DNA of 64,000 bases from Lacisediminihabitans changchengi (GTDB lineage: Bacteria; Actinomycetota; Actinomycetes; Actinomycetales; Microbacteriaceae): assembly GCF_016634425.1 (NCBI RefSeq), contig NZ_JAEPES010000005.1, positions 1 through 64,000 on the forward strand, in the 5' to 3' direction. The first letter of the stretch is position 1. Each line of letters starts with the position of its first letter. The notes below the pieces were generated by a model. It saw only the letters and a list, made by a program, of their open reading frames with translations. It did no database searches and was not told the origin of the DNA. This document shows, in pieces, positions 17,065-25,598 of this stretch. Made by a program: the position numbers and the translations under genes.

Positions 17065-17274
17065 TCACTCGCTGTCGGGATCGAACAGACGCAGAAATTT
17101 CTCGCGGGGGATCACCACGCGGCGGCCGAGCTTCACGGAGGGGATCGTACGGTTCTCGACTCCGGCAGTCACTGTGCGGGGATCGACGCCGAGCGCTTGT
17201 GCCGCCTCAGTGCGCGTAATTACCAGGCTTCGTGACTCGCGAAGCGTCTCGATCGTCACCGTTACGATTCTCAT
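17065..17274 (-). CDS. Excisionase-type helix-turn-helix DNA-binding protein
   Basis: A 69-residue protein with the MerR-like excisionase fold: LVITRTEAAQALGVDPRTV followed by PSVKLGRRVVIPREKFLRLF. Small proteins of this type bind next to att sites and steer a tyrosine integrase toward excision. It is transcribed away from the XRE regulator, with about 96 bp between the two starts, and the integrase lies two genes away. It is the likely Xis of this element. Confidence 0.75.
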   Translation of the reverse strand: MRIVTVTIETLRESRSLVITRTEAAQALGVDPRTVTAGVENRTIPSVKLGRRVVIPREKFLRLFDPDSE

Positions 17275-17370
17275 ATCGCGTACCTCGTTCCTTGGATAGC
17301 GAGAAATGACGAGATATGAATCTACATGTTCGCGCTTGTTGTGTCAACAGTGACGGTGTACGTTTCTTAT

Positions 17371-17934
17371 ATGGATGACAGGAAGCGCGGGAACCCCGCG
17401 GGACAGACAAACGAAGCTGTCGCAGCGAACCTTCGCAAAGTGCGTCAAAGCACCGGCGTTGACCTGCGGGAGCTATCCGCACGGATCAAGACGACGGGCC
17501 GGGTCATCTCGCCATCGGCACTGAGCAAGATCGAGAATGGCGACCGGCGTGTGGACGTCGACGACCTCACTGTCTTCGCCTACGCCTTGGAGACCACCCC
17601 GGCCGCTTTACTCACACCAGCCTCCGAGGAAGCCCAGGCTCCGGCTGGAGTACCGGAGGGTCAATTCACGCCTGAGGAGATTCGGGCTTGGATACAGGGC
17701 ACTGTCAAACTCACCACCGAGGACCTTTTGCGGTACTGGAAGGAGCAGGCATTCGACTCGGCCAGCTACATACGCCGCTCCGAGGACATCCTCGCGCAGT
17801 ACGACCAGGGACAGGTCGGCGTTACCCCGCGCGAGGTCTACGAGAAACGGATTGCCACCCATCGAGGACGTCTCGCCACAATCACTGGACGTCAGCTCGA
17901 ACTCGACCCGATGTCCATCCCCATCGACATTTGA
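17371..17934 (+). CDS. XRE family transcriptional regulator
   Basis: A 187-residue protein with a Cro/CI-type helix-turn-helix at residues about 15-80 (LRKVRQSTGVDLRELSARI ... SPSALSKIENGDRRVDVDDL). The C-terminal ~100 residues are mostly charged and helical, with no domain I recognise. It is divergent from the excisionase gene and runs toward the integrase 28 bp downstream, so it probably controls the element's integration/excision switch. The ATG at 17371 is chosen because the HTH starts soon after it; an upstream in-frame ATG at 17326 is less likely. Confidence 0.8.
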   Translation: MDDRKRGNPAGQTNEAVAANLRKVRQSTGVDLRELSARIKTTGRVISPSALSKIENGDRRVDVDDLTVFAYALETTPAALLTPASEEAQAPAGVPEGQFTPEEIRAWIQGTVKLTTEDLLRYWKEQAFDSASYIRRSEDILAQYDQGQVGVTPREVYEKRIATHRGRLATITGRQLELDPMSIPIDI

Positions 17935-17962
17935 CCCGACGCCAGTCAATAACAAGAAAGAG

Positions 17963-19258
17963 ATGCGAAAGGTGCGAAAAGCGACGAACATCCCCAAAGG
18001 CCGCGCCGTCGGGAAAGACCCTGAAGAGCTAAACGAGAACAAGGTCCGACGGTCTCGATCACGACATGCGGGGTCGCTGGCCGACTACCCGACGAAGACG
18101 GGACTGCGGTGGAAATTCCAGATCTACGCGCTCAAAGACCCCGAGAAACCGGAGCTTGGTGAGACCCGCATCACCCGTGGCGGATTCAAGAACCTAGAAG
18201 AAGCCCAGAATGCCCTTGCGAGCGCGCTAAAGAAGAAGGCACAGAACGAGAGGTTCCAGGGCAAGGTACCCACTATCGCGGACTACGCCGACCAGTGGGT
18301 CGGCGGGCTCCGACTGCAGAACTCGACGATCCAGGGCTACCGCAAGATCATCCGCAATCACATCAGCCCTTCGCTCGGCGAGCTCAGTCTGGACAAGCTC
18401 ACCGCGACCAGGATCGCCGCCCACTACCGGGCACTGGAGAAATCAGGTCGGCGGGACACGACTGGTCGTGGAAAGCCGCTCTCAGCGAATAGCGTGAACA
18501 AGGTGCACGTCGTGCTGGGTGCCATACTCGACGCCGCGCTCGATGATGGCTTGATCGGCGCGAACCCGGCCAGGAAGAAGCGCACGGTCAATGCTCCAAC
18601 GGGTTCTCAGATCCGTGCGCATCGTCCTGAGATTACGACATGGACGGGCGGCGAACTCCACGCCTTCCTCACCTGGAACCGGGACGTGCTCAAGGACGAG
18701 CTCTTCCCGCTGTGGCGCACTATCGCCTACACGGGGATGAGGCGCAGCGAAGCTCTCGCGCTTCGCTGGGGCGACCTGAATGTCGCGAGCGGCAGGCTGA
18801 GTGTCAGACGGGCCGCTGACGTGACCATCCGCAACGTGGCGAAGTCCACAAAGACGGGGTCATCACGCGTGCTGGACCTGGATCCGGAGACCATGGGAAT
18901 CCTCAAGGCCTACAAGGCGAAACGCGGCGCAATCTCACTAGATCTTGCCCGCGCGGACTCCTACATTTTCGGCAACGACGCAGGCGCGATCCGATCACCA
19001 AACGAGGTCGGCCGGCGCTGGACGTTCCGCGTAGAACGCGCACAGGCGGCAATGAACGGACTACCCTGGGTCACCCTCAAGGGCCTGCGGCACACGCACG
19101 CGACCCTGCTGCTCGAACTGGGCGAACACCCCAAAGTGGTGCAGGAACGCCTCGGGCATTCCACGATCACCACGACGATGAACATCTACAGCCACGTCAC
19201 CCCGACGATGCAGAAGGCCGCAGTAAGCCGCTTCGCGGAGCATCTCGATCAGGCTTAG
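17963..19258 (+). CDS. int: Tyrosine site-specific integrase
   Basis: A 431-residue phage/ICE-type integrase: an N-terminal arm-binding part (residues about 45-85), a core-binding SAM-like domain (TIADYADQWV onward, about 95-195) and the C-terminal catalytic domain. Visible catalytic residues are the first Arg in TGMRRSEALALRWGDL, Lys in KSTKTGSSR, Arg in LKGLRHTHATLL, His in LGHSTITTT and the nucleophile Tyr in NIYSHV. The first residue of the usual HXXR box is Lys instead of His. AAGAAAGAG precedes the ATG at 17963. The gene ends 80 bp from the 3' end of tRNA-Ser, the standard layout for an element inserted in that tRNA. Confidence 0.92.
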   Translation: MRKVRKATNIPKGRAVGKDPEELNENKVRRSRSRHAGSLADYPTKTGLRWKFQIYALKDPEKPELGETRITRGGFKNLEEAQNALASALKKKAQNERFQGKVPTIADYADQWVGGLRLQNSTIQGYRKIIRNHISPSLGELSLDKLTATRIAAHYRALEKSGRRDTTGRGKPLSANSVNKVHVVLGAILDAALDDGLIGANPARKKRTVNAPTGSQIRAHRPEITTWTGGELHAFLTWNRDVLKDELFPLWRTIAYTGMRRSEALALRWGDLNVASGRLSVRRAADVTIRNVAKSTKTGSSRVLDLDPETMGILKAYKAKRGAISLDLARADSYIFGNDAGAIRSPNEVGRRWTFRVERAQAAMNGLPWVTLKGLRHTHATLLLELGEHPKVVQERLGHSTITTTMNIYSHVTPTMQKAAVSRFAEHLDQA

Positions 19259-19337
19259 CACATATCTCAGCACATGGAGCGGAATATGCCCTCGCTTGCG
19301 AGTATAAAAAACCTGATCAGAGGCAGTTTTAAATCGG

Positions 19338-19422
19338 CGGAGAATGGGGGATTCGAACCCCCGAGGGCGTTAACCCAACACGCTTTCCAAGCGTGCGCCA
19401 TAGGCCACTAGGCGAATTCTCC
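19338..19422 (-). tRNA. tRNA-Ser (anticodon GGA)
   Basis: On the minus strand an 85-nt cloverleaf is visible: acceptor GGAGAAT (19422-19416) pairs with ATTCTCC (19345-19339), the anticodon stem CACGC/GCGTG encloses TTGGAAA, giving anticodon GGA (complement of 19386-19388), and a long class II variable arm precedes GGTTCGAATCC. The CCA end is not encoded. Its 3' end faces the integrase gene, so it is the probable attachment site. Confidence 0.95.
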
Positions 19423-19667
19423 TTGACGCGGCCGAGCGGTTCGAGCGAACGACCATCAAGAATCTTACGGGATGATCGCGGCCGCCGAATTCGCACCGAC
19501 CAGAACAACACACTGAGTACAACGAAAAGGACCCCTCGCGCACCCGCCAGAGCCCGGTTACCCTTGCTACGTTTCCGTCCTGGGGGAGTTGGCCTGGATG
19601 GCGCCACGCGAGGAGCCACGACGAGTTTAGCCCTAACCCGGCTCCCCTCGCACACAGGTCCGCGGCC

Positions 19668-19673
19668 TAGGGT
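19668..19673 (+). promoter_or_regulatory. -10 box (TAGGGT) of a leaderless pta transcript
   Basis: TAGGGT lies exactly 6 nt before the GTG of pta, and no ribosome binding site precedes the GTG. Transcription would start at or next to the start codon. Confidence 0.5.
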
Positions 19674-19679
19674 TAAGCA

Positions 19680-21782
19680 GTGGCGCGAAGCATTTACATC
19701 ACCTCCGTCGAGGGACACACCGGCAAGTCAACCGTCGCGCTCGGGATGCTCGACACCCTGAGCCATCAAGCCCGCCGCGTGGGGGTGTTCCGGCCGGTCG
19801 CGCGCTCCAGCGAATCCCGTGACTACGTGCTCGAGATGCTGCTCGCCCACGACGGCGTCGAGCTTTCGTATGACGAGTGCATCGGGGTCGGCTACGACGC
19901 GGTGCACGCCGACGCCGACGCAGCCCTCAGCGAGATCGTCTCCCGGTTCAAGGCGGTCGAGCGGCAGTGCGACGCGGTGGTCATCCTGGGTTCTGATTAC
20001 ACGGATGTCGGCTCGCCGACCGAACTCGGATTCAACGCGCGCGTCGCCGCCAACCTCGCCGCTCCGGTGCTGCTCGTTCTGGGTGGGCAACAGCACGACG
20101 AGCAGGGGGCGCGCAGCGCCGGAGACCTGCGCCAGATCCTCGGCTTGGCGAGCACCGAGCTGTCTGCGGCGCACGCCAGCGTGATCGGCATCGTGGCCAA
20201 CCGCGTCGACCCCGGAATGCTCGACGAGGTGGTTGCCGCGCTCGCTGGCGATAGCAACGGCGTGCCGGTCTGGGCGATCCCCGAAGACCCCTTCCTCATC
20301 GCCCCGAGCGTCGGCTCGATCATGGAGGCGGTACACGGCACCCTGCTTTCCGGCGACACCGCGCTGCTCTCCCGCGAATCCCTCGGCACCGTGGTGGCCG
20401 CGATGTCGATGGAGAACGTGCTCACCCGCCTCATCGAGGGCGGAGTCGTGGTGATCCCAGGCGATCGCTCCGACGTGCTGCTGGCCGTACTGATGGCCAA
20501 CGCGGCCGAGACGTTCCCGTCGGTGGCCGGCGTCATCCTCAACGGCGGCTTCGAGCTGCTGCCGCAGATCGCCCAGCTGATCGACGGCCTCGACAACGCG
20601 TTGCCGATCATCAGCACGAACTTCGGCACGTACGACACGGCCCTGCGCATCACACAGACCCGCGGCCGCCTCGCCGCCGACTCGCAGCGCAAATACGACA
20701 CCGCGCTCGCCCTGTTCGAGCAATACGTCGATTCCGGCCTGCTGCTGGAACGGCTCGACGTGAGCCGCACCGACGTGGTGACGCCGTTGATGTTCGAGTA
20801 CGACCTGCTCGACCGCGCCCGCAGCAACCCCCAGCACATCGTGTTGCCGGAGGGCGGCGACGATCGCATCCTGCGCGCGGCGAGCACTCTGCTTCGGAGG
20901 GCCGTGGCGAAGCTCACGATCCTCGGCGACGAGAGCGAGATCCGCGCGCGGTCGGCCGAGCTCGGTCTCGACCTGAGCGACGCCGGCATCCTGAGCCCCT
21001 TCGATCCCGAGCTGCGCGAGCGTTTCGCGATCGAGTACGCGAAGCTGCGCGAGCACAAGGGCGTCACGCTGGAGGCGGCGCGTGAGACGGTGACGGATGT
21101 CTCCTACTTCGGCACGATGATGGTGCACCTCGGTCTCGCCGACGGCATGGTCTCCGGGGCGGCGCACACGACCGCGCACACCATCCGACCCGGCTTCGAG
21201 ATCATCAAGACCGATCCGGGAGTCTCGGTGGTCTCCAGCGTGTTCCTCATGTGCCTCGAAGACCGCGTGCTGGTCTACGGCGACTGCGCGGTCAACCCCG
21301 ACCCGAACGCGACGCAGCTCGCCGATATCGCCATCTCCTCTGCCACCACCGCGGCGCAGTTCCAGATCGAGCAGCGGATCGCCATGCTCTCCTACTCCAC
21401 CGGGATGTCCGGGGCCGGCGCCGATGTGGAGAAGGTGCGCGAGGCGACGGCTTTTGTGCGCGAAAGGCGTGCCGACCTCAAGGTGGACGGCCCGATCCAG
21501 TACGACGCCGCGGTCGACGCATCCGTCGGTCAATCGAAGATGCCGGGATCGGAGGTGGCCGGGCGGGCGACCGTGTTCATCTTCCCCGACCTCAACACCG
21601 GCAACAACACCTATAAGGCGGTGCAGCGCAGTGCGGGTGCCGTGGCGATCGGCCCGGTGCTGCAGGGGCTGCGCAAGCCGATCAACGACCTCTCGCGCGG
21701 CGCGCTGGTGCAGGACATCGTCAACACCGTCGCCATCACCGCCATCCAGGCCCAATCTCGTTCGCAGAAGGTTGCATCATGA
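19680..21782 (+). CDS. pta: Phosphate acetyltransferase
   Basis: A 700-residue long-form Pta. It makes acetyl phosphate from acetyl-CoA and phosphate (reversible), the first step of the Pta-AckA acetate pathway. The N-terminal part is the P-loop-like regulatory domain ([16 protein letters not shown]), then a DRTGG-type domain, and the C-terminal ~330 residues are the catalytic PTA domain ([47 protein letters not shown]). Length is normal. The GTG start has no ribosome binding site but a -10 box 6 nt upstream, so the mRNA is probably leaderless. It overlaps ackA by 4 bases (ATGA). Confidence 0.95.
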   Translation: MARSIYITSVEGHTGKSTVALGMLDTLSHQARRVGVFRPVARSSESRDYVLEMLLAHDGVELSYDECIGVGYDAVHADADAALSEIVSRFKAVERQCDAVVILGSDYTDVGSPTELGFNARVAANLAAPVLLVLGGQQHDEQGARSAGDLRQILGLASTELSAAHASVIGIVANRVDPGMLDEVVAALAGDSNGVPVWAIPEDPFLIAPSVGSIMEAVHGTLLSGDTALLSRESLGTVVAAMSMENVLTRLIEGGVVVIPGDRSDVLLAVLMANAAETFPSVAGVILNGGFELLPQIAQLIDGLDNALPIISTNFGTYDTALRITQTRGRLAADSQRKYDTALALFEQYVDSGLLLERLDVSRTDVVTPLMFEYDLLDRARSNPQHIVLPEGGDDRILRAASTLLRRAVAKLTILGDESEIRARSAELGLDLSDAGILSPFDPELRERFAIEYAKLREHKGVTLEAARETVTDVSYFGTMMVHLGLADGMVSGAAHTTAHTIRPGFEIIKTDPGVSVVSSVFLMCLEDRVLVYGDCAVNPDPNATQLADIAISSATTAAQFQIEQRIAMLSYSTGMSGAGADVEKVREATAFVRERRADLKVDGPIQYDAAVDASVGQSKMPGSEVAGRATVFIFPDLNTGNNTYKAVQRSAGAVAIGPVLQGLRKPINDLSRGALVQDIVNTVAITAIQAQSRSQKVAS

Positions 21783-22947
21783 CCCAGATCTTCGTCGTCA
21801 ACTCCGGTTCGTCCTCGATCAAGTACCAGCTGATCGATATGGACACCCAGCAGCCGGTGCTCTCCGGTCTGGTCGAGCGCATCGGCGAGGCCGGATCGGA
21901 TGTCCCCGACCACGAGACCGGCATGAAGCAGGTCATCGCGCGTCTGGGCGACTCCCACACGATCGCCGCCGTCGGACACCGCGTGGTGCACGGGGGGTCG
22001 CTGTTCGACGCTGCGACCCTCGTCACCCCCGAGGTCGAGGTGCAGATCGAGGAGCTGTCCGCCCTCGCGCCGCTGCACAATCCGGCGAATCTGCAGGGCA
22101 TCCGCGCCGCCCGTGCGGCACTGCCGGGCGTGCCGCAGGTGGCGGTGTTCGACACCGCGTTCCACCAGACGCTGCCGCCCGCCGCGTATACCTATGCGAT
22201 CGACGCCGAACTCGCCGAGGAGCACCGGGTGCGTCGCTACGGCTTCCACGGCACTTCCCACAAATACGTGTCAGAGAAGGCGGCCGAGTTTCTCGGCCGC
22301 CCGCTGTCGGAGCTCAAGACGATCGTGCTCCACCTCGGCAACGGGGCATCCGTCGCGGCCATCGACGGGGGAGTCTCGGTCGAGACCAGCATGGGGATGT
22401 CGACGGGGGAGTCTCGGTCGAGACCAGCATGGGGATGACGCCGCTGGAAGGCCTGGTCATGGGCACCCGCTCCGGTGACATCGACGCCGCGGTGCTCATC
22501 CATCTCCACCGGCAGGCCGGGCTCGGATTCGATGACCTGGATGTCCTCCTCAACAAGCGCAGCGGACTGCTGGGTCTCACCGGCAACGGGGACATGCGCA
22601 ACGTGCAGGAGGCGGCATCCGCGGGTGATCCCACCGCCGAGGCCGCGCTCGCCGTGTACCGGCATCGCCTTCGTCGCTACATCGGGGCATACATCGCGCA
22701 CCTCGGCGGGCTCGACGCGCTCGTGTTCACCGCCGGAGTGGGAGAGAACAACGCCCTGTTGCGCCGTCGATCACTCGCCGGGCTGGAGTTCCTGGGAATC
22801 CAGGTCGATGACGACCGCAACGAATTGCAGTCGTCGGCCCCGCGGTACATCTCGCCGAACGGATCGCCGGTCGCGGTGCTCGTCGTCCCCACCAACGAAG
22901 AGCTGGAGATCGCCCGCCAGGTAGCAGCGCTGCTGAGCGAGCTCTAA
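21779..22947 (+). pseudogene. ackA: Acetate kinase gene frameshifted by a 38-bp tandem duplication
   Basis: Acetate kinase phosphorylates acetate, or makes ATP from acetyl phosphate. Translation from ATG 21779 gives a normal start ([20 protein letters not shown]) but ends at 22438 after 219 residues. The remaining C-terminal part (TPLEGLVMGTRSGDIDAAVL to the stop at 22947) is open in another frame. The cause is an exact duplication of 38 bp (22362-22399 and 22400-22437); 38 is not a multiple of three. Removing one copy restores an uninterrupted protein of 376 residues with [20 protein letters not shown] followed directly by MTPLEGLV. The truncated product lacks the C-terminal domain and should be inactive. 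It may be a recent, revertible mutation or an assembly error. Confidence 0.95.
22362..22437 (+). repeat. Two exact 38-bp tandem copies inside ackA
   Basis: Copy 1 is 22362-22399 and copy 2 is 22400-22437. Each starts TCGACGGGGGAGTCTC and ends CAGCATGGGGATG. The copies are identical, which points to a recent event such as polymerase slippage. Confidence 0.97.
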
Positions 22948-22959
22948 CACGCGACACGC

Positions 22960-23523
22960 GCGCTCGGCAGTGACCATCGACGGAGTCTCGGTTCCGTTCG
23001 CCGCCACCAGCCCGACGAACATCACAGGCCCGGTCACCTTCGACGGCATTGCCGGTACCAACCTGACGGTCGGTCGCGATTAACGCTCTGACGCCCGACA
23101 ATGGGGGCATCGGCGGTGGCACGGTCGTGACCATCACGGGCACGAACCTGGGTGGCGCGACGGGAGTCACGTTCGATGGAATCGCTGGCACCGACCTGGT
23201 CGTCAGCAGTGACACCAGCCTTCGGAACGACAGCGGCGACCAGTTTCACCGTGAACAGCGACACCCAAATCACCGCGATCAGCCCCGCTGGTACCGGTGT
23301 GAAGGACGTCACCGTCGTCGGTAGCCCGGTCTGCGGCACCCAGACGCTGGCAGATGCATTCACCTACGGTGACCCGGTGACCCCGGCCGCCGCGGGCAAC
23401 GGCACCGGGCTTCTCTCCTTCACTGGAGCGAATGTCCTGCCCTGGCTGATCGCTGGAGCGCTGGTACTGATGCTCGGAATCCCGCTGGTGTTCATCGGGC
23501 GCCGTCGCCGCGCGGAGAGGTAG
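22960..23523 (+). pseudogene. Remnant of a TIG/IPT-domain cell-surface protein
   Basis: Pieces of a surface protein lie in different frames. First is a TIG-like piece (GPVTFDGIAGTNLTV) ended by a TAA near 23083. A second TIG repeat follows (VTITGTNLGGATGVTFDGIA) and loses frame near 23218. The C-terminal part then reads ATSFTVNSDTQITAISPAG to the stop at 23523. The end has LSFTG, a hydrophobic helix and RRRRAER, the layout of a sortase-anchored protein (variant LPXTG). There is no start codon with a ribosome binding site. This is the broken tail of a once much longer gene. Confidence 0.8.
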
Positions 23524-23596
23524 ACAGATCGCCACAGACTGACGGCCGGCCTCGCATTCGTTCGGGTCGGATGCGCGCCAGATAGGTCGTCAGGGC

Positions 23597-23635
23597 ACGC
23601 GGATGCAGCGGTGTAATCACCCGCTGCATCCGCGT
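23597..23635. terminator. Bidirectional hairpin terminator
   Basis: A 15-bp perfect inverted repeat (ACGCGGATGCAGCGG at 23597-23611, complement at 23621-23635) with a 9-nt loop. It stands between the + strand surface-protein remnant and the end of the minus-strand SDR gene, and could serve both directions. Confidence 0.7.
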
Positions 23636-23641
23636 AGCTCG

Positions 23642-24289
23642 TTAAAGGGCGCTGAGCGCCTCGTCGACGGGCACTCCGCCACCGGTGACCTCGAACACCG
23701 TACGAGGCGCGAGGCCATCGGTGACCACTGCGGCGAGAACAGCGGCGACGTCGGCGCGCGGGATGCTGCCGTGCTCGACGGTCGCGCCGACGGTGACCAG
23801 GCCGGTCGGGGAATCGTTCGTGAGCGAGACCGGGCGCACGATCGTCCAGTCCAGGTCCAGCTGCTGGACCGCCGCATCCGCTTCGCCTTTGGCGAGGAGG
23901 TAGACGGCCATGTCGCCGTCGGGCACATCGGTGCCGGTCGCCGCCCCGATGCTGGACACGACGACCAGGCGCCGCACGCCCGCCGCCACGGCGGCATTGG
24001 CGAACAGGATCGCTCCGTCACGGTCGAGCGAGAGCTTGCGAGCGTCCCCGCTGCCGGGGCCAGCGCCGGCAGCGAAGACGGCCGCATCTGCGCCGACCAG
24101 TGCGGCCGCGACATCCGTCACCGGACTGTTTTCCAGATCGAGCTCGATGACATCGGAGCCGGCTCGGGCGAGATCCGCCGCCTGGTTCGGATTCCGGATG
24201 ATTCCGACCGGCTGGTGACCGGCGTCCGCGAGCCGACGGGAGAGAAGCAGGGCGATTGTGCCGTGACCACCGGCGATGACTATGCGCAT
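23642..24289 (-). CDS. NAD(P)-binding SDR-like protein (NmrA/YwnB type)
   Basis: A 215-residue Rossmann-fold protein starting MRIVIAGGHGTIALLLSRRL. The dinucleotide motif GGHGTIA is a variant of GXXGXXG. LVVVSSIGAA and YLLAKGEAD fit atypical short-chain dehydrogenases of the NmrA/SDR_a5 kind. Such proteins bind NAD(P) and may act as oxidoreductases or redox sensors; the substrate is unknown. TACCGT lies 7 nt before the ATG, so the transcript may be leaderless. Confidence 0.8.
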   Translation of the reverse strand: MRIVIAGGHGTIALLLSRRLADAGHQPVGIIRNPNQAADLARAGSDVIELDLENSPVTDVAAALVGADAAVFAAGAGPGSGDARKLSLDRDGAILFANAAVAAGVRRLVVVSSIGAATGTDVPDGDMAVYLLAKGEADAAVQQLDLDWTIVRPVSLTNDSPTGLVTVGATVEHGSIPRADVAAVLAAVVTDGLAPRTVFEVTGGGVPVDEALSAL

Positions 24290-24328
24290 GACGCTGACGG
24301 TACGCCCACCCGTTGCCGGCAGAGGGGG

Positions 24329-24379
24329 AGTGCAGAAAGAGGCGCAGCGCAGACAGAGGTGCAGTGCAGACAGAGGGGC
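24329..24379. repeat. Three 17-bp tandem repeats
   Basis: Units at 24329-24345, 24346-24362 and 24363-24379 follow AGYGCAGAMAGAGGNGC with one to three differences, and a partial fourth unit (AGTGCA) follows. They fill the gap between the SDR gene start and the LacI gene end. Function unknown. Confidence 0.75.
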
Positions 24380-24415
24380 AGTGCAAGCGGGCAGGAAAGC
24401 GGGTAGTAGCCGCGC

Positions 24416-25453
24416 TCAGGCGGGAGGGGGCGCCGTGCTCGAGCGCAGCACCAGCGTGGTCGGCACGATGCTGGTGCCGACGCCGCGCTCGTGGTCGTCG
24501 ATCTCGTGCAGCAGCATCTCGATGCAGCGGCGACCGACCTCGGAGAAGTCCTGGTGGATGGTCGTGAGTGGAGGCCAGAAGGCGGATGCCTCCGCCATGT
24601 CGTCGAACCCGACCACGCTGACGTCGTCGGGCACGACGCGGCCGCTCTCGTGCAGCGCGCGCAACACGCCGAGGGCCATCTGGTCATTGCCCACGAAGAT
24701 CGCGGTCACGGCGGGGTCGGCGGCGAGTTCCAGGCCGGCGCGGTATCCCGACTCCGCGCTCCAGTTGCCGACGATGGGCTCCGGCACGACGGCGCCGGCA
24801 CGCTCGAGCGTCGCTCGCCACGATGTGGTGCGACGCACGGAGGAGTACGACGAGTTCGGTCCCGCCACGTGGTGCACCGTGCGGTGGCCGAGGGAGAGCA
24901 GGTGCTCGGTGGCAAGACGAGCGCCCTCGGCCTGATCGGCGTCGACGACCGAATACTGATCCCCGGCATCCGAGTCGACGATCACCACGGGGATGCCGCT
25001 CGGCAGCGAAACCTGAGCCTGGTCGAGGATGTGCGCCTCGATGATGATGACGATTCCATCTACCGCCTGCTCGGCGAGCCGATCGAAGGCGCCGGAGACC
25101 TGCCCCTGGGTCGGCATCTCGATCGGGAGCAGCGTGATCGTGTAGCCGGCCTCGGCGGAGGCAGTGGCGATCGCATCCAGCGTCCTCATGTTGCCGAAGG
25201 TCGACAGCGTGAACGTGATTACGCCGATAGATCGAAAACGCCCGGTCTTGAGGGCGCGGGCGGCGCTGTTCGGCCGGTATCCGAGCTCGTTCATGGCCGC
25301 GCGAACGCGGTCGCGAGTCACAGCATCCACATTGCTGAGGCCGTTGGAGACGCGGGAGACGGTCTGCGACGACACTCCGGCCAGGCGCGCTACGTCGGCC
25401 ATGGACGGACCGCGCCGTTCATTCTTGGGTGCGGCGTTCTTCAGAGTGGTCAT
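24416..25453 (-). CDS. LacI family repressor of the first arabinoside cluster
   Basis: A 345-residue regulator. The helix-turn-helix at residues about 18-65 reads MADVARLAGVSSQTVSRVSN and the hinge region includes YRPNSAARALKTGRFRSIGV. The C-terminal ~280 residues form a periplasmic-binding-protein-like sugar domain. It is transcribed away from the ABC transporter-glycosidase operon. The shared gap holds two 16-bp palindromes (25472-25487 and 25507-25522), one of them 18 bp from its own start codon, so it probably represses both itself and the operon until an arabinose-type sugar or oligosaccharide is bound (inference). GAGGA precedes the ATG. Confidence 0.9.
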   Translation of the reverse strand: MTTLKNAAPKNERRGPSMADVARLAGVSSQTVSRVSNGLSNVDAVTRDRVRAAMNELGYRPNSAARALKTGRFRSIGVITFTLSTFGNMRTLDAIATASAEAGYTITLLPIEMPTQGQVSGAFDRLAEQAVDGIVIIIEAHILDQAQVSLPSGIPVVIVDSDAGDQYSVVDADQAEGARLATEHLLSLGHRTVHHVAGPNSSYSSVRRTTSWRATLERAGAVVPEPIVGNWSAESGYRAGLELAADPAVTAIFVGNDQMALGVLRALHESGRVVPDDVSVVGFDDMAEASAFWPPLTTIHQDFSEVGRRCIEMLLHEIDDHERGVGTSIVPTTLVLRSSTAPPPA

Positions 25454-25471
25454 CGTCGATCCTCATTCGGG

Positions 25472-25487
25472 ATGTTTGCGTAAACAT
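25472..25487. promoter_or_regulatory. LacI-type operator 1 (ATGTTTGCGTAAACAT)
   Basis: A near-perfect 16-bp palindrome in the divergent gap between the lacI-type gene and the permease operon. It differs from operator 2 at one base near the centre. Confidence 0.8.
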
Positions 25488-25506
25488 GCTAGCGTGTTCA
25501 CGTTCG

Positions 25507-25522
25507 ATGTTTGCGCAAACAT
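25507..25522. promoter_or_regulatory. LacI-type operator 2 (ATGTTTGCGCAAACAT)
   Basis: A perfect 16-bp palindrome with the central CG of LacI/PurR-family operators. It lies 35 bp from operator 1 (start to start), which could allow cooperative binding of two dimers. Confidence 0.85.
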
Positions 25523-25598
25523 TTTCGCCGATGTGTGCAGACGAGAAGCCAATGCCGGCACCGCCAACGCCGGCCGAGAGAACGAAGAGAATCAGCGG

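Larger units (their letters stand above)
1..19338. mobile_element. Putative integrative element in tRNA-Ser (right end; left end outside window or unresolved)
   Basis: The integrase, excisionase-type protein, XRE regulator, Fic protein and MobF relaxase lie in a row ending at the 3' end of tRNA-Ser, which marks the right junction. I looked for a second copy of the tRNA 3' sequence (around GATTCGAACCCC) further left and found none. The left junction is therefore before base 1 or too short for me to see. The copper genes and cytochrome b operon would then be cargo. Alternatively the element starts near 11.4 kb and the metal genes are separate. The right boundary is well supported, the left one is not. 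Confidence 0.5.

Noticed and set aside
17537..17962. Longer N-terminus for the integrase
   Set aside because: The upstream part overlaps the XRE gene in another frame, is Arg/Ser/Pro-rich and has no domain; the ATG at 17963 has an A/G-rich ribosome site.
19728..21755. 675-codon antisense frame over pta
   Set aside because: Mirror of a strong coding frame in GC-rich DNA; no domain.
20000..22438. Programmed frameshift in ackA
   Set aside because: The exact 38-bp duplication explains the frame change; there is no slippery site with a following structure, and acetate kinases are not known to need one.
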